From positions 62,001 through 126,000 of the forward strand of contig NZ_JAIWPU010000006.1 in the NCBI RefSeq assembly GCF_021191705.1: 64,000 nucleotides of DNA, given 5' to 3'. Position numbers and translations under genes: made by a program. The DNA is from Proluteimonas flavola. Lineage in GTDB: Bacteria > Pseudomonadota > Gammaproteobacteria > Xanthomonadales > Xanthomonadaceae. Each line of letters opens with the position of its first letter. Within the stretch, counting starts at the first letter, position 1. Of the stretch, positions 18,207 to 26,576 are shown piece after piece. Below the pieces are notes generated by a model. The model saw only the letters and a list, made by a program, of their open reading frames with translations, was not told the origin of the DNA and did no database searches.

Positions 18207-20018
18207 TTACTCGATCGTCTCGTCCAGCATCAGCTGACGTGCGAAGCGTACCGGCGGAGCGCCCTGGGCGAGCATGTCGTCGTGGTACTGCTTCAGGTTG
18301 AACGCCCCGCCGGCCTTGGCCTCGGCGGCCTTGCGCGCATCGAAGTGTTCCTGCGCGCCGACGAAGTAGGTGGCCAGCTGCGTCGACGACAGCTGCGCGC
18401 GGATCCACTTGCCTTCGGCCTCGCTGGTCTGCTGGAAGGTCTGCCGGACCATCAGGTCCATCGCCTGTTCCTTGCTCCAGTTGTCGACGTGGATGCCCTG
18501 GTCGAGGATCGCGTTGGCCACCGCGCGCGCGTAGAACTTCAGCTGCATCAGCCGGAACAGCGGATCGTTGTCGGCGTAGCCGGCGTCGGCCATCATCCGC
18601 TCGGTGTAGACCGCCCAGCCTTCGGCGAACGGGCCGGAGCGGAACACCGCGCGCAGGGTGGAGGGATGGTTCACCGAATGCGCGCCTTCGAGGTAATGGC
18701 CGGGCATCGCCTCGTGGATCGTCAGCACGTGGATCATGTGCTTGTTGTATTCGCGCAGGAAGGAATCGACCTGGCCGTCGTCCCAGTCGTCGGGAATCGG
18801 CGAGATCGCGTAGTAGGTGTCCAGGCCCTTGTCGAGCGGGCCTGGCGAATCGCAGTAGGCGACCGCGACGCCGCGCTGGAACTCCGGCATCAGGATGATC
18901 TTGACCGGATCGTCGGGCACCGTGACCAGATCGTGCTGGCGGGTGAATTCGGTCGCGACATCCAGCGTGTGCTTGGCGAAATCGACGACTTCATTGCGGC
19001 CTGGCTTGTCGGCGTAGGCGACTTCCATCGCCGCTTCGATCGCCGCCTGGCGCTGGTCCTCGCTCGGCTGCGCCGGCGTGTCCGGTGCGCCGTCGCGATC
19101 CTTGAGCACGGCCTGGGCGACGACGTACATCTCGTCGCGGATGCGCACGAGTTCGGCTTCCGCGCGCTGGCGGATGTCCTGGCGGCTGAGCGAGGAATTG
19201 AGCGCGAACTTGAGCTTCTGGTCGTAGATCCCGGCGCCGACGCGGAACTCGCCCCTGGCGTTCGGCACCAGGGTGCCGTCGAGCCAGGCCTGGTGTGCGT
19301 CGACGGCGGCGCGTAGCGTGTCCACTGCCGCGTCGAGACGTGTGCGGTCTTCGCCCTGCAGCTGGTCGGCGTTGGGCTGGATGAAGGTCTCGATCAGCGA
19401 CAGCACGCCCTTGTTCTGCGCGGCGACAGTGCGCGCATGCGTGGCGGGGACGCGCGCCGGGTCGAGGTTCTCACGGGCCTGGGCGAGGATCGTCGGAATC
19501 TTCTCCATGCGCAGCGTCGCCGACTTCAGGCGCTCGGGCATCGGCGCGAATTCGCGCGCCATCAGGTTGTAGATCGCGCCGCCGGCCAGACCGCTGTACA
19601 TCTGCGGATCCCAGGCCCAGCTCTGCAGCGTCTCGGTGTCCCAGATGCCGTATTCGAGATTGTTCCTGAGGATCAGCGCATCGACATGGTTGTCGCGCGA
19701 GAGCTGGGCGAAATCGAGTCCCTCGAGTTCGGTCAGGTAGCGGCGATTGAAATCGAGACCTGCCTGGCGGCCGGCTGCGGAGAGATCGTCGACCTCCGCA
19801 TCGAAACGGTGGTCGCCGATCTGTGTGGCGGAGATCGGCGAGAACTGCATGCCTTCGTCGAGATAGCGCTTCGACAGTTCGGCGAACGCGGCGTCGGCTT
19901 GCGACGGCGCGGTGGCGGCCGCGCCGTCCTGCGCGGTGGCGGGCGTGGTCGGCGCCTGGCGGTTGCAGCCGGCGAGGGCGGCGGTGAGCACGGCGACAGC
20001 GAGCAGGGAACGACGCAT
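18207..20018 (-). CDS. DUF885 family lipoprotein (predicted metallopeptidase-like)
   Basis: A 603-residue exported lipoprotein. The signal peptide ends in the lipobox LAGC (Cys18 region), followed by an Ala/Thr-rich linker. The DUF885 core runs to the C-terminus; its hallmark HEAMPGH is at about residue 424, with FAEGWAVYTERMMADAGY about 35 residues later, a zinc-site-like pattern. Start ATG 20018 gives the clean signal peptide; upstream in-frame codons run into a REP. A second, more distant DUF885 lipoprotein lies at 55776-57656. Its enzymatic activity is not established from sequence. Confidence 0.88.
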   Translation of the reverse strand: MRRSLLAVAVLTAALAGCNRQAPTTPATAQDGAAATAPSQADAAFAELSKRYLDEGMQFSPISATQIGDHRFDAEVDDLSAAGRQAGLDFNRRYLTELEGLDFAQLSRDNHVDALILRNNLEYGIWDTETLQSWAWDPQMYSGLAGGAIYNLMAREFAPMPERLKSATLRMEKIPTILAQARENLDPARVPATHARTVAAQNKGVLSLIETFIQPNADQLQGEDRTRLDAAVDTLRAAVDAHQAWLDGTLVPNARGEFRVGAGIYDQKLKFALNSSLSRQDIRQRAEAELVRIRDEMYVVAQAVLKDRDGAPDTPAQPSEDQRQAAIEAAMEVAYADKPGRNEVVDFAKHTLDVATEFTRQHDLVTVPDDPVKIILMPEFQRGVAVAYCDSPGPLDKGLDTYYAISPIPDDWDDGQVDSFLREYNKHMIHVLTIHEAMPGHYLEGAHSVNHPSTLRAVFRSGPFAEGWAVYTERMMADAGYADNDPLFRLMQLKFYARAVANAILDQGIHVDNWSKEQAMDLMVRQTFQQTSEAEGKWIRAQLSSTQLATYFVGAQEHFDARKAAEAKAGGAFNLKQYHDDMLAQGAPPVRFARQLMLDETIE

Positions 20019-20107
20019 GCGGCGGTTTTCCGGAGTTGGGACAGCGCGCAAGCATAGAGGCGCGCCCGGGCCGCTGCATGTGCCGATGGTGTCGAAAAGC
20101 AGGACAT

Positions 20108-20179
20108 CCGTGGGAGCGCGCTTGCGCGCGATGTGGCCTTGCCGGTGAAGCCACATCGCGCGCGAGCGCGCTCCCACGG
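20108..20179. repeat. REP palindrome (GTGGGAGCGCGC family)
   Basis: A 72-bp near-perfect palindrome: CCGTGGGAGCGCGCTTGCGC reads inward to a short centre and back to GCGAGCGCGCTCCCACGG. It lies between the divergent DUF885 and TldD genes, so it may influence either promoter. Family members occur at 26487-26557 and 46150-46536. Confidence 0.9.
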
Positions 20180-20266
20180 GCAAGTGGATGCTGTCCCGAT
20201 TTGACGCATGCACCATGCGCACCGAAGAATCGGGCGGTGTGCGGCCATCGCCGCGGGGAGAGAGCA

Positions 20267-21898
20267 ATGCGGCGTCGCGACTTCATGGCCTACGGTGGAA
20301 TCGGGCTCGGCAGCCTGTTGTTGCCCGGCGGCATCGGCCGCGCGATCGCCGCGGAAGAGCTGACCAGCACGCTCGATCCGGCGCTGAAGAAGCGGCTCGC
20401 CGATGTCGCGTTGCAGGCATCGCGCGATGGCGGCGGCAGCTATTGCGACGTGCGCATCGGGCGTTATCTGCGCCAGTACGTGATGACCCGCGAGACGCGG
20501 GTGGAGAACGTGGTCAACGAGGAATCGACCGGGGTGGGCATCCGCGTGATCGCCAATGGTGCCTGGGGATTCGCGGCGACGCGCGCGCTCGATCCCGACG
20601 GCATCGCCGAAGCCACGCGGCAGGCGCTGGCGATCGCCAGGGCCAATGCGCGCATCCAGACGGCGCCGGTGCAACTGGCGCCGGTGCGCGGGGTGGGCGA
20701 GGTGTCCTGGGCCACGCCGGTGCGCCGCAATGGTATGGCGGTCCCGCTGGAGGAGAAGGTCGCGCTGCTGATGGACGTCAATGCCGCGGCGACTGCCGAA
20801 GGCGCTGACTTCGTGAGTTCGCGGCTGTTCCTGGTCAACGAGCAGAAGTATTTCGCCAGCACCGACGGCTCCTACATCGATCAGGACGTGCACCGGATCT
20901 GGGCGCCGTTCACCGTCACCGCCGTCGACAAGGGCAGCGGCAAGTTCCGTACCCGCGACGGCCTGTCGGCGCCGATGGGCCTGGGCTACGAATACCTCTC
21001 GCCCGATCCCGCGCAGCGCTTCGAACTGCCGGGCGGCGTGATCGCCTACGGGCAGGCCTACGACATGCGCGCCGACGCGGCCGCCGCGGCGCGGCAGGCG
21101 CGCGAGAAGCTGTCCGCGCCGTCGGTGCAGCCGGGCCGCTACGACCTCGTGCTCGATCCGTCGAACCTGTTCCTGACGATCCACGAGAACGTCGGCCACC
21201 CGCTGGAACTCGACCGCGTGCTCGGCTACGAGGCCAACTACGCCGGCACCAGCTTCGCCACGCTCGACAAGCGCGAGGACGGCTATCGCTGGGGCAGCGA
21301 CATCGTGAATTTCTTCGCCGACAAGACCCAGCCGGGCAGCCTCGGCGCGGTCGGTTTCGACGACGAAGGCGTGCGGTGCAAGCGCTGGGATCTGGTCAAG
21401 GACGGCATCCTCGTCGACTACCAGGCCACGCGCGACCAGGCGCACATCCTCGGCAAGACCGAGTCGGACGGCTGCAGCTATGCCGACGCGTGGTCGAGCG
21501 TGCAGTTCCAGCGCATGCCCAACGTCTCGCTGGCGCCGGGCAGGGTGCTGCTGACGGTCAGGGAGATGATCGCCGGCGTCGAACGCGGCCTCTACATCCA
21601 CGGCCGCGGTTCGTACTCGATCGACCAGCAGCGCTACAACGCCCAGTTCGGCGGGCAGCTGTACTACGAGATCAGGAACGGCGAGATCGCCGGCATGGTC
21701 GAGGACGCCGCCTACCAGATCCGCACGCCGGAATTCTGGAACGCCTGCTCGGCGATCTGCGACGAACGCGACTTCCGCCTCGGCGGCTCTTTCTTCGACG
21801 GCAAGGGGCAGCCGAGCCAGGTCTCGGCGGTGTCGCATGGCTCGGCGACCACGCGCTTCGACGGGATCAACATCATCAATACCGCGCGGAATTTGTGA
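20267..21898 (+). CDS. Tat-exported TldD-family metalloprotease homologue (copy 1)
   Basis: A 543-residue TldD/PmbA-family protein. The N-terminus is a Tat signal (MRRRDFMAYGG, then a hydrophobic run ending near GRAIAAE), unusual because E. coli TldD is cytoplasmic. The metal motif HENVGH (about residues 306-311) stands before PLELDRVLGYEANYAGTSF, as in TldD. C-terminal conserved parts include GKTESDGCSYADAWSS and TPEFWNACSAICDERDF. Start ATG 20267 has a GGGGAGAGAG ribosome site. It is followed by a strongly similar paralogue and then a TldE-like gene. TldD-TldE complexes degrade unfolded or small peptides; here the work would be periplasmic. Confidence 0.88.
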   Translation: MRRRDFMAYGGIGLGSLLLPGGIGRAIAAEELTSTLDPALKKRLADVALQASRDGGGSYCDVRIGRYLRQYVMTRETRVENVVNEESTGVGIRVIANGAWGFAATRALDPDGIAEATRQALAIARANARIQTAPVQLAPVRGVGEVSWATPVRRNGMAVPLEEKVALLMDVNAAATAEGADFVSSRLFLVNEQKYFASTDGSYIDQDVHRIWAPFTVTAVDKGSGKFRTRDGLSAPMGLGYEYLSPDPAQRFELPGGVIAYGQAYDMRADAAAAARQAREKLSAPSVQPGRYDLVLDPSNLFLTIHENVGHPLELDRVLGYEANYAGTSFATLDKREDGYRWGSDIVNFFADKTQPGSLGAVGFDDEGVRCKRWDLVKDGILVDYQATRDQAHILGKTESDGCSYADAWSSVQFQRMPNVSLAPGRVLLTVREMIAGVERGLYIHGRGSYSIDQQRYNAQFGGQLYYEIRNGEIAGMVEDAAYQIRTPEFWNACSAICDERDFRLGGSFFDGKGQPSQVSAVSHGSATTRFDGINIINTARNL

Positions 21899-21919
21899 TC
21901 GCGGGCACGGTAACCAACT

Positions 21920-22005
21920 CCGTCATTCCCGCGACGGCGGGAATCCATGGACGTTACTGATCGAAAGCCAAAGTCCATGGATCCCCGCCTTCGCGGGGAT
22001 GACGG
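21920..22005. repeat. inverted repeat between the two tldD-like genes
   Basis: Arms of about 31 bp (CCGTCATTCCCGCGACGGCG from 21920; TCCATGGATCCCCGCCTTCG from 21974 to 22005) separated by about 22 bp. Each arm also folds alone. It belongs to the same family as 39376-39460. Confidence 0.8.
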
Positions 22006-22173
22006 CATCAGTCTCGGCGCAACGTCCTCGGGCACCGGCTCCCCCTATGCCGAAAGTCACTGGACGCTGTGCACGCATCGCGTCAAGAATCGGGATGGCC
22101 CCGCAGGACGCGATGCCGCCCTTGCCACTCCGTCCGCGGCCGCCTGCCGCGGACCCGTCCCGGGAGAACTCCC

Positions 22174-23808
22174 TTGCATAGACGCGACTTCCTCGCCCTC
22201 GCTGGTGTCGGCGCGGGCGGCCTTCTGCTGCCTGCCGTCTTCGGCAAGGTCATCGCCGCCGAACAGCTGGTGTCCACGCTGGACATCGGCGTCAAGAAGC
22301 GGCTTGCCGATGCCGGCCTCAATGCCGCGACATCCGCCGGCGCGACCTACTGCGACGTCCGCGTCGGGCGCTATCTGCGCCAGTTCGTGATGACGCGCGA
22401 GGACAAGGTGCAGAACGTCGTCAGCACCGAATCCATCGGTGTCGGCGTGCGCGTGATCGCAGGCGGGGCCTGGGGTTTCGCGGCGACCAATACGCTGACC
22501 GAGCAAGGCGTGGCCGAAGCCGCGCGGCAGGCGACCGCGATCGCGATGGCGAATTCCAAGGTGCAGGCCGCGCCCGTGCAGCTGGCGCCGGTCACCGGCG
22601 TCGGCGAGGTGTCCTGGCGGACCCCGATCGCCAAGAACGGCATGGAAGTGCCGGTGGCCGAGAAGGTGGAACTGCTGCTCGGCGTGAACGCCGCGGCGAT
22701 GGGCGCGGGCGCGAGCTTCGTCAACTCCACGCTGTTCCTGGTCAACGAGCAGAAGTACTTCGCCAGCACCGACGGCTCCTACATCGACCAGGACGTGCAC
22801 CGCATCTGGGCGCCGATGACGGTCACTGCGATCGACAAGGCCAGCGGCAAGTTCCGCACCCGCAGCGGCCTGTCGTCGCCGATGGGCATGGGCTACGAAT
22901 ACCTGGATGGCGCGGCGTCGGGCAAGATCGTCTCGCCCAACGGCGTCGTCAACTACAACACGTCCTACGACATGCGCGAGGACGCGATCGCCGCGGCCCG
23001 CCAGGCGCAGGAAAAGCTGCGGGCGCCGTCGGTCAAGCCCGGCCGCTACGACCTGGTGCTCGACCCGTCGCACACCTGGCTGACGATCCACGAATCGATC
23101 GGCCATCCGCTCGAGCTCGACCGCGTGCTCGGCTTCGAGGCCAACTACGCCGGCACCAGCTTCGCCACGCTCGACAAGCGCGAGCAGCGCTTCCAGTACG
23201 GCAGCGACATCGTCACCGTGTTCGCCGACAAGACCCAGGCAGGCAGCCTCGGCGCCGTGGGCTTCGATGACGAAGGCGTCGCGACCAAGCGCTGGGACAT
23301 GATCACCGACGGCAAGCTGGTCGATTACCAGGCGATCCGCGACCAGGCCCACATCCTCGGCAAGACCGAATCCGACGGTTGCTGCTACGCCGATTCGTGG
23401 TCGAGCGTGCAGTTCCAGCGCATGCCCAACGTCTCGCTGGCGCCGGGCAAGGCGAAGCTGAGCGTCGCGGACATGATCAAGGACGTCGAGGACGGCATCT
23501 ATATCGTCGGCGACGGGTCGTTCTCGATCGATCAGCAGCGCTACAACGCCCAGTTCGGCGGCCAGCTGTTCTACGAGATCAAGGACGGTGCGATCGCCGG
23601 CATGGTCGAGGACGTGGCCTACCAGATCCGCACGCCGGAATTCTGGAACGCCTGCGTCGCGATCTGCGACGAGAGCGACTATCGCCTCGGCGGTTCGTTC
23701 TTCGACGGCAAGGGCCAGCCGGGCCAGGTCTCGGCGGTCTCGCACGGTTCCTCGACCGCGCGTTTCAACGGCATCAATGTGATCAATACCGCGCGTTCGC
23801 TCGGCTAA
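22174..23808 (+). CDS. Tat-exported TldD-family metalloprotease homologue (copy 2)
   Basis: A 544-residue paralogue of the preceding gene, colinear throughout and identical over long stretches (NEQKYFASTDGSYIDQDVHR). The best start is TTG 22174, with GGGAGAAC about 8 bp upstream; it yields a Tat signal (MHRRDFLALAG, then a hydrophobic run to FGKVIAAE). The upstream ATG at 22069 would place 35 non-signal residues before it. The metal motif is HESIGH, with PLELDRVLGFEANYAGTSF after it. The TldE-like gene starts 13 bp after its stop, so these two are one operon. The two TldD copies may form alternative complexes. Confidence 0.88.
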   Translation: MHRRDFLALAGVGAGGLLLPAVFGKVIAAEQLVSTLDIGVKKRLADAGLNAATSAGATYCDVRVGRYLRQFVMTREDKVQNVVSTESIGVGVRVIAGGAWGFAATNTLTEQGVAEAARQATAIAMANSKVQAAPVQLAPVTGVGEVSWRTPIAKNGMEVPVAEKVELLLGVNAAAMGAGASFVNSTLFLVNEQKYFASTDGSYIDQDVHRIWAPMTVTAIDKASGKFRTRSGLSSPMGMGYEYLDGAASGKIVSPNGVVNYNTSYDMREDAIAAARQAQEKLRAPSVKPGRYDLVLDPSHTWLTIHESIGHPLELDRVLGFEANYAGTSFATLDKREQRFQYGSDIVTVFADKTQAGSLGAVGFDDEGVATKRWDMITDGKLVDYQAIRDQAHILGKTESDGCCYADSWSSVQFQRMPNVSLAPGKAKLSVADMIKDVEDGIYIVGDGSFSIDQQRYNAQFGGQLFYEIKDGAIAGMVEDVAYQIRTPEFWNACVAICDESDYRLGGSFFDGKGQPGQVSAVSHGSSTARFNGINVINTARSLG

Positions 23809-23821
23809 GGAGACCCGACCC

Positions 23822-25156
23822 ATGACCATCTTCACCGAAGCCCAGGCGCGCGAGATCCTCGACAAGACCGTCGCCCTGTCCACCGCCGACGAATGCACGG
23901 CGACCCTGGCCGGCTCCGTCGCGGGCAACATCCGCTTCGCGCTCAACAACGTCTCCACCAGCGGCATCGTCAGCAATGCCGAACTCAGCGTCCAGGTCGC
24001 CTTCGGCAAGCGCGTCGGCACCGCCAGCATCAACGCTTTCGACGAGGCCTCGCTGCGCAGCGTGGTCAAGCGCGCCGAGGACCTTGCACGGCTCGCGCCG
24101 GAGAACCCGGAGTTCCTGCCTGCGATCGGCAAGCAGGAATACCGTCCCAGCCCGACCTTCAGCGAATCGACGGCCGCGATCACCCCGGAGTTCCGCGCCA
24201 ACGTGGCCGCCGGTTCGATCGCGCCGTGCCGCGCCGAACAACTGGTCGCCGCCGGCTTCCTCGACGACGGCAGGAACTTCGTCGCGTTCGCCAACAGCAA
24301 CGGCAACTTCGGCTACCAGCAGGCGACCAACTTCAACTACACCTGCACCGTGCGTACCGAAGACGGCCGCGGTTCGGGCTGGGTGGGCCGCAATCTCAAG
24401 GACGCCAGCGCATTCGACGCCGGCCGCGACGTGCGCGTGGCGATGCGCAAAGCCAGCGATTCGGCCGAGGCGCAGGCGCTGGAGCCGGGCAAGTACACGG
24501 TGATCCTGGAACCGGCCGCAGCCGCGGGCCTGATCAGCTTCATGATGCGGTTCTTCGACGCGCGCACCGCCGACGAAGGCCGCAGCTTCCTGTCCAAGCG
24601 CGGCGGCGGCAACAAGCTCGGCGAGCAGGTCTACGACTCGCGCGTGAACATCGTCTCCGACCCCTGGCATCCGGAAGCGGCGGTCATGCCGTGGGACGGC
24701 GACGGCTTGCCGCGCGAGCGCATGCCGATCATCGAGAACGGCAGGATCGCCAACCTCGACTACTCGCGCTTCTGGGCGCAGCAGCAGGGCAAGCGCGCAG
24801 TGGGTCGTCCGGGCAACCTGCTGATGTCGGGCGGCGATGGCACGACTGCCGATCTGATCCGCGGCACCGATCGCGGCATCCTGGTCACCCGCACCTGGTA
24901 CATCCGCATGGTCGATCCGCAGACCGTGCTGCTGACCGGCCTGACCCGCGACGGCACGTTCTACATCGAGAACGGCGAGATCAAGCACCCGCTGAAGAAT
25001 TTCCGCTTCAACGAGTCGCCGGTGATCATGCTCAACAACATCGATGAGTTGGGGCGCCCGGTACGCGTGGGCGGCGACGAGTCGTCGATGGTGATGATGC
25101 TGCCGCCGATGCGGCTCAGGGATTTCACGTTCACGTCGTTGTCGGATGCGGTCTGA
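23822..25156 (+). CDS. TldE/PmbA-family protein, partner of the TldD homologues
   Basis: A 444-residue member of the TldD/PmbA superfamily that lacks the HExxxH metal motif: the equivalent place reads EPAAAAGLISFMMRFFDART. This is the pattern of the non-catalytic TldE subunit. Conserved C-terminal parts are RPGNLLMSGGDGTTADLIRGTDRG, LVTRTWYIRMVDPQTVLLTGLTRD and FYIENGEIKHPLKNFRFNESPV. There is no Tat or Sec signal at its start (MTIFTEAQAREIL). AAGGAGA lies 6 bp before the ATG. If it works with the Tat-borne TldD homologues, it would have to be exported as a passenger in the folded complex. Confidence 0.87.
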   Translation: MTIFTEAQAREILDKTVALSTADECTATLAGSVAGNIRFALNNVSTSGIVSNAELSVQVAFGKRVGTASINAFDEASLRSVVKRAEDLARLAPENPEFLPAIGKQEYRPSPTFSESTAAITPEFRANVAAGSIAPCRAEQLVAAGFLDDGRNFVAFANSNGNFGYQQATNFNYTCTVRTEDGRGSGWVGRNLKDASAFDAGRDVRVAMRKASDSAEAQALEPGKYTVILEPAAAAGLISFMMRFFDARTADEGRSFLSKRGGGNKLGEQVYDSRVNIVSDPWHPEAAVMPWDGDGLPRERMPIIENGRIANLDYSRFWAQQQGKRAVGRPGNLLMSGGDGTTADLIRGTDRGILVTRTWYIRMVDPQTVLLTGLTRDGTFYIENGEIKHPLKNFRFNESPVIMLNNIDELGRPVRVGGDESSMVMMLPPMRLRDFTFTSLSDAV

Positions 25157-25231
25157 GGCATTCGTTTCGCTGGTCTCCATCCGTCGCGGTAAGCCTTTGC
25201 TTGCCGTGACGGCTTCACGATTGCCTGCAGA

Positions 25232-25645
25232 CCCGGAGGGCGCCGCCCATGGATGGGCGGCGTTTTCCGACCGAGGCAGGATGCCGAGTCGGAAAATCCC
25301 GCTGCACGTGACGCCGCGGGCTGTGGACGTGTCGGGGAGACGTTTTTCTTTGGTTCCGTTTCTTTTGGGGTCTACCAAAAGAAATGAACTCGGCCGCGTC
25401 AGCGGACGAAAGCAGTTGACGTTGCTATTCGCTTCGCCGCTTACGGCAAAACACAAGATCAAACGCTTCCACTCGCCTTGCGGCGAGCGGGTTCATTTCT
25501 TTTGCTGGCCCAAAAGAAACGGAACCAAAGAAAAGGGCCAGCCCCGACCACAGCGTCAGGGCAAGTCATTCGTTCCGGGATTTTTCGACTCGCCATCCAT
25601 GGCTCGGTCGAAAAACGCCGCACATCCATGTGCGGCGCCCTACGG
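25232..25645. repeat. large imperfect inverted repeat (about 160-bp arms)
   Basis: The left arm (about 25232-25390) and the right arm (about 25489-25645) are reverse complements with few gaps. Landmarks in order are GGGCGCCGCCCATGGATGGG, TTTTCCGACCGAG and CTTTGGTTCCGTTTCTTTTG on the left, all found complemented on the right. About 100 bp separate the arms. This fills most of the 615-bp gap between the TldE-like and DUF4159 genes. Both arms translate to similar pseudo-peptides on opposite strands, which shows ancestry, not coding. It may be a non-autonomous element or a strong bidirectional transcript end. Confidence 0.8.
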
Positions 25646-25677
25646 GTCTGCGCCTTGCGTTGACCATTCATTGCAAA

Positions 25678-25719
25678 GCCAAAGCCAAAGCCAAAGCCAA
25701 AGCCAAAGCCAAAGCCAAA
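25678..25719 (+). repeat. hexanucleotide tandem repeat (GCCAAA)7
   Basis: Seven perfect copies of GCCAAA, preceded by a partial unit, end 52 bp before the start of the DUF4159 gene. Copy number in such arrays changes by slippage, so the spacing of a promoter here could vary between cells; that effect is inferred. Confidence 0.9.
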
Positions 25720-25771
25720 ACGATTACTTGGCGCATCGGCGATACCGCGGACGTGCGGGGGCGTGCGCGCG

Positions 25772-26470
25772 ATGAACCGTCGCCAATCCCTGCAACTGCT
25801 GCTCGCCAGCGCTGCAGCGCTCGCACTACCGCCGCTCGCGGCCCAATCGGCCCGATACGACTTCTGGTTCACCCGCCTGCGCTACGAATCAGGCGACTGG
25901 GACGTCGATGCGCGCATGCCGTCGAACGTCATCACCTCGCTGATCGACTACACCCGCCTGCGGGTCGATCCGGAGGAGCGCGTGGTCGCGCTGTCGGATC
26001 CGAAGATGCTGGCCTCGCCGTTCTGCTATCTCGCCGGGCACAAGCTGATCGAGTTCAGTCCGGCGGAGCGGCGCAATTTCGAGCGTTACGTGCGCGGCGG
26101 CGGCTTCGTGTTCGTCGACGACTGCAACCACGACATCGACGGACTGTTCGCCAGGTCCTTCGAGGCGCAGATGGCGGCGATCTTCGGCGCGTCTGCGATG
26201 CAGAAGCTGCCGAACAATCATGCGCTCTATCGCAGTTTCTTCCAGTTCCCGGACGGGCCGCCGGCGACGAGCTTCGAGCTCAATGGCTGGGGCGACGATC
26301 TGGTTCACGACTACTTGAAGGGCATCACCATCGACGGGCGCCTGGCCGTGCTCTACAGCAACAAGGACTACGGCTGCGAGTGGGACTACGACTGGCGCAA
26401 CAAGCGATTCCTGGCCGAGGACAACACGAAGTTCGCGGTCAACATCGTCATGTACGCATTGAGCGCATGA
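25772..26470 (+). CDS. DUF4159 domain protein with Tat-type signal
   Basis: A 232-residue exported protein. The N-terminus (MNRRQSLQLLLASAAALALPPLAAQSA) is a Tat-like signal. The mature part is a DUF4159 domain (YDFWFTRLRYESGDWDVDARMPSN, ERRNFERYVRGGGFVFVDDCNHDIDG, DYLKGITIDGRLAVLYSNKDYGCEW), a fold related to glutamine-amidotransferase-like domains. ATG 25772 is preferred to ATG 25763. It heads a group with MoxR, DUF58 and BatA genes, a frequent company for DUF4159. Exact role unknown. Confidence 0.85.
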   Translation: MNRRQSLQLLLASAAALALPPLAAQSARYDFWFTRLRYESGDWDVDARMPSNVITSLIDYTRLRVDPEERVVALSDPKMLASPFCYLAGHKLIEFSPAERRNFERYVRGGGFVFVDDCNHDIDGLFARSFEAQMAAIFGASAMQKLPNNHALYRSFFQFPDGPPATSFELNGWGDDLVHDYLKGITIDGRLAVLYSNKDYGCEWDYDWRNKRFLAEDNTKFAVNIVMYALSA

Positions 26471-26486
26471 CCCGCATTTCTTTTCC

Positions 26487-26557
26487 TGTGGGAGCGCGCT
26501 GGCGCGCGATGGGGCCTTCCCCGGGAAAACCACATCGCGCGCAAGCGCGCTCCCACA
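26487..26557. repeat. REP palindrome (GTGGGAGCGCGC family)
   Basis: TGTGGGAGCGCGCTGGCGCG runs inward and returns as GCAAGCGCGCTCCCACA, in the 106-bp gap between the DUF4159 and MoxR genes. It could weaken read-through between them. Confidence 0.9.
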
Positions 26558-26576
26558 TGTACGGCACGAGGCACGC

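Noticed and set aside
25678-25719. Lys-Ala or Ser-Gln repeat peptide gene
   Set aside because: The repeat codes for simple peptides only because it is a tandem hexamer; no bounded gene is present.
25146-25775. 209-codon plus-strand frame and its antisense counterpart over the inverted repeat
   Set aside because: Their likeness to each other comes from the inverted repeat itself; there is no start signal or known domain.
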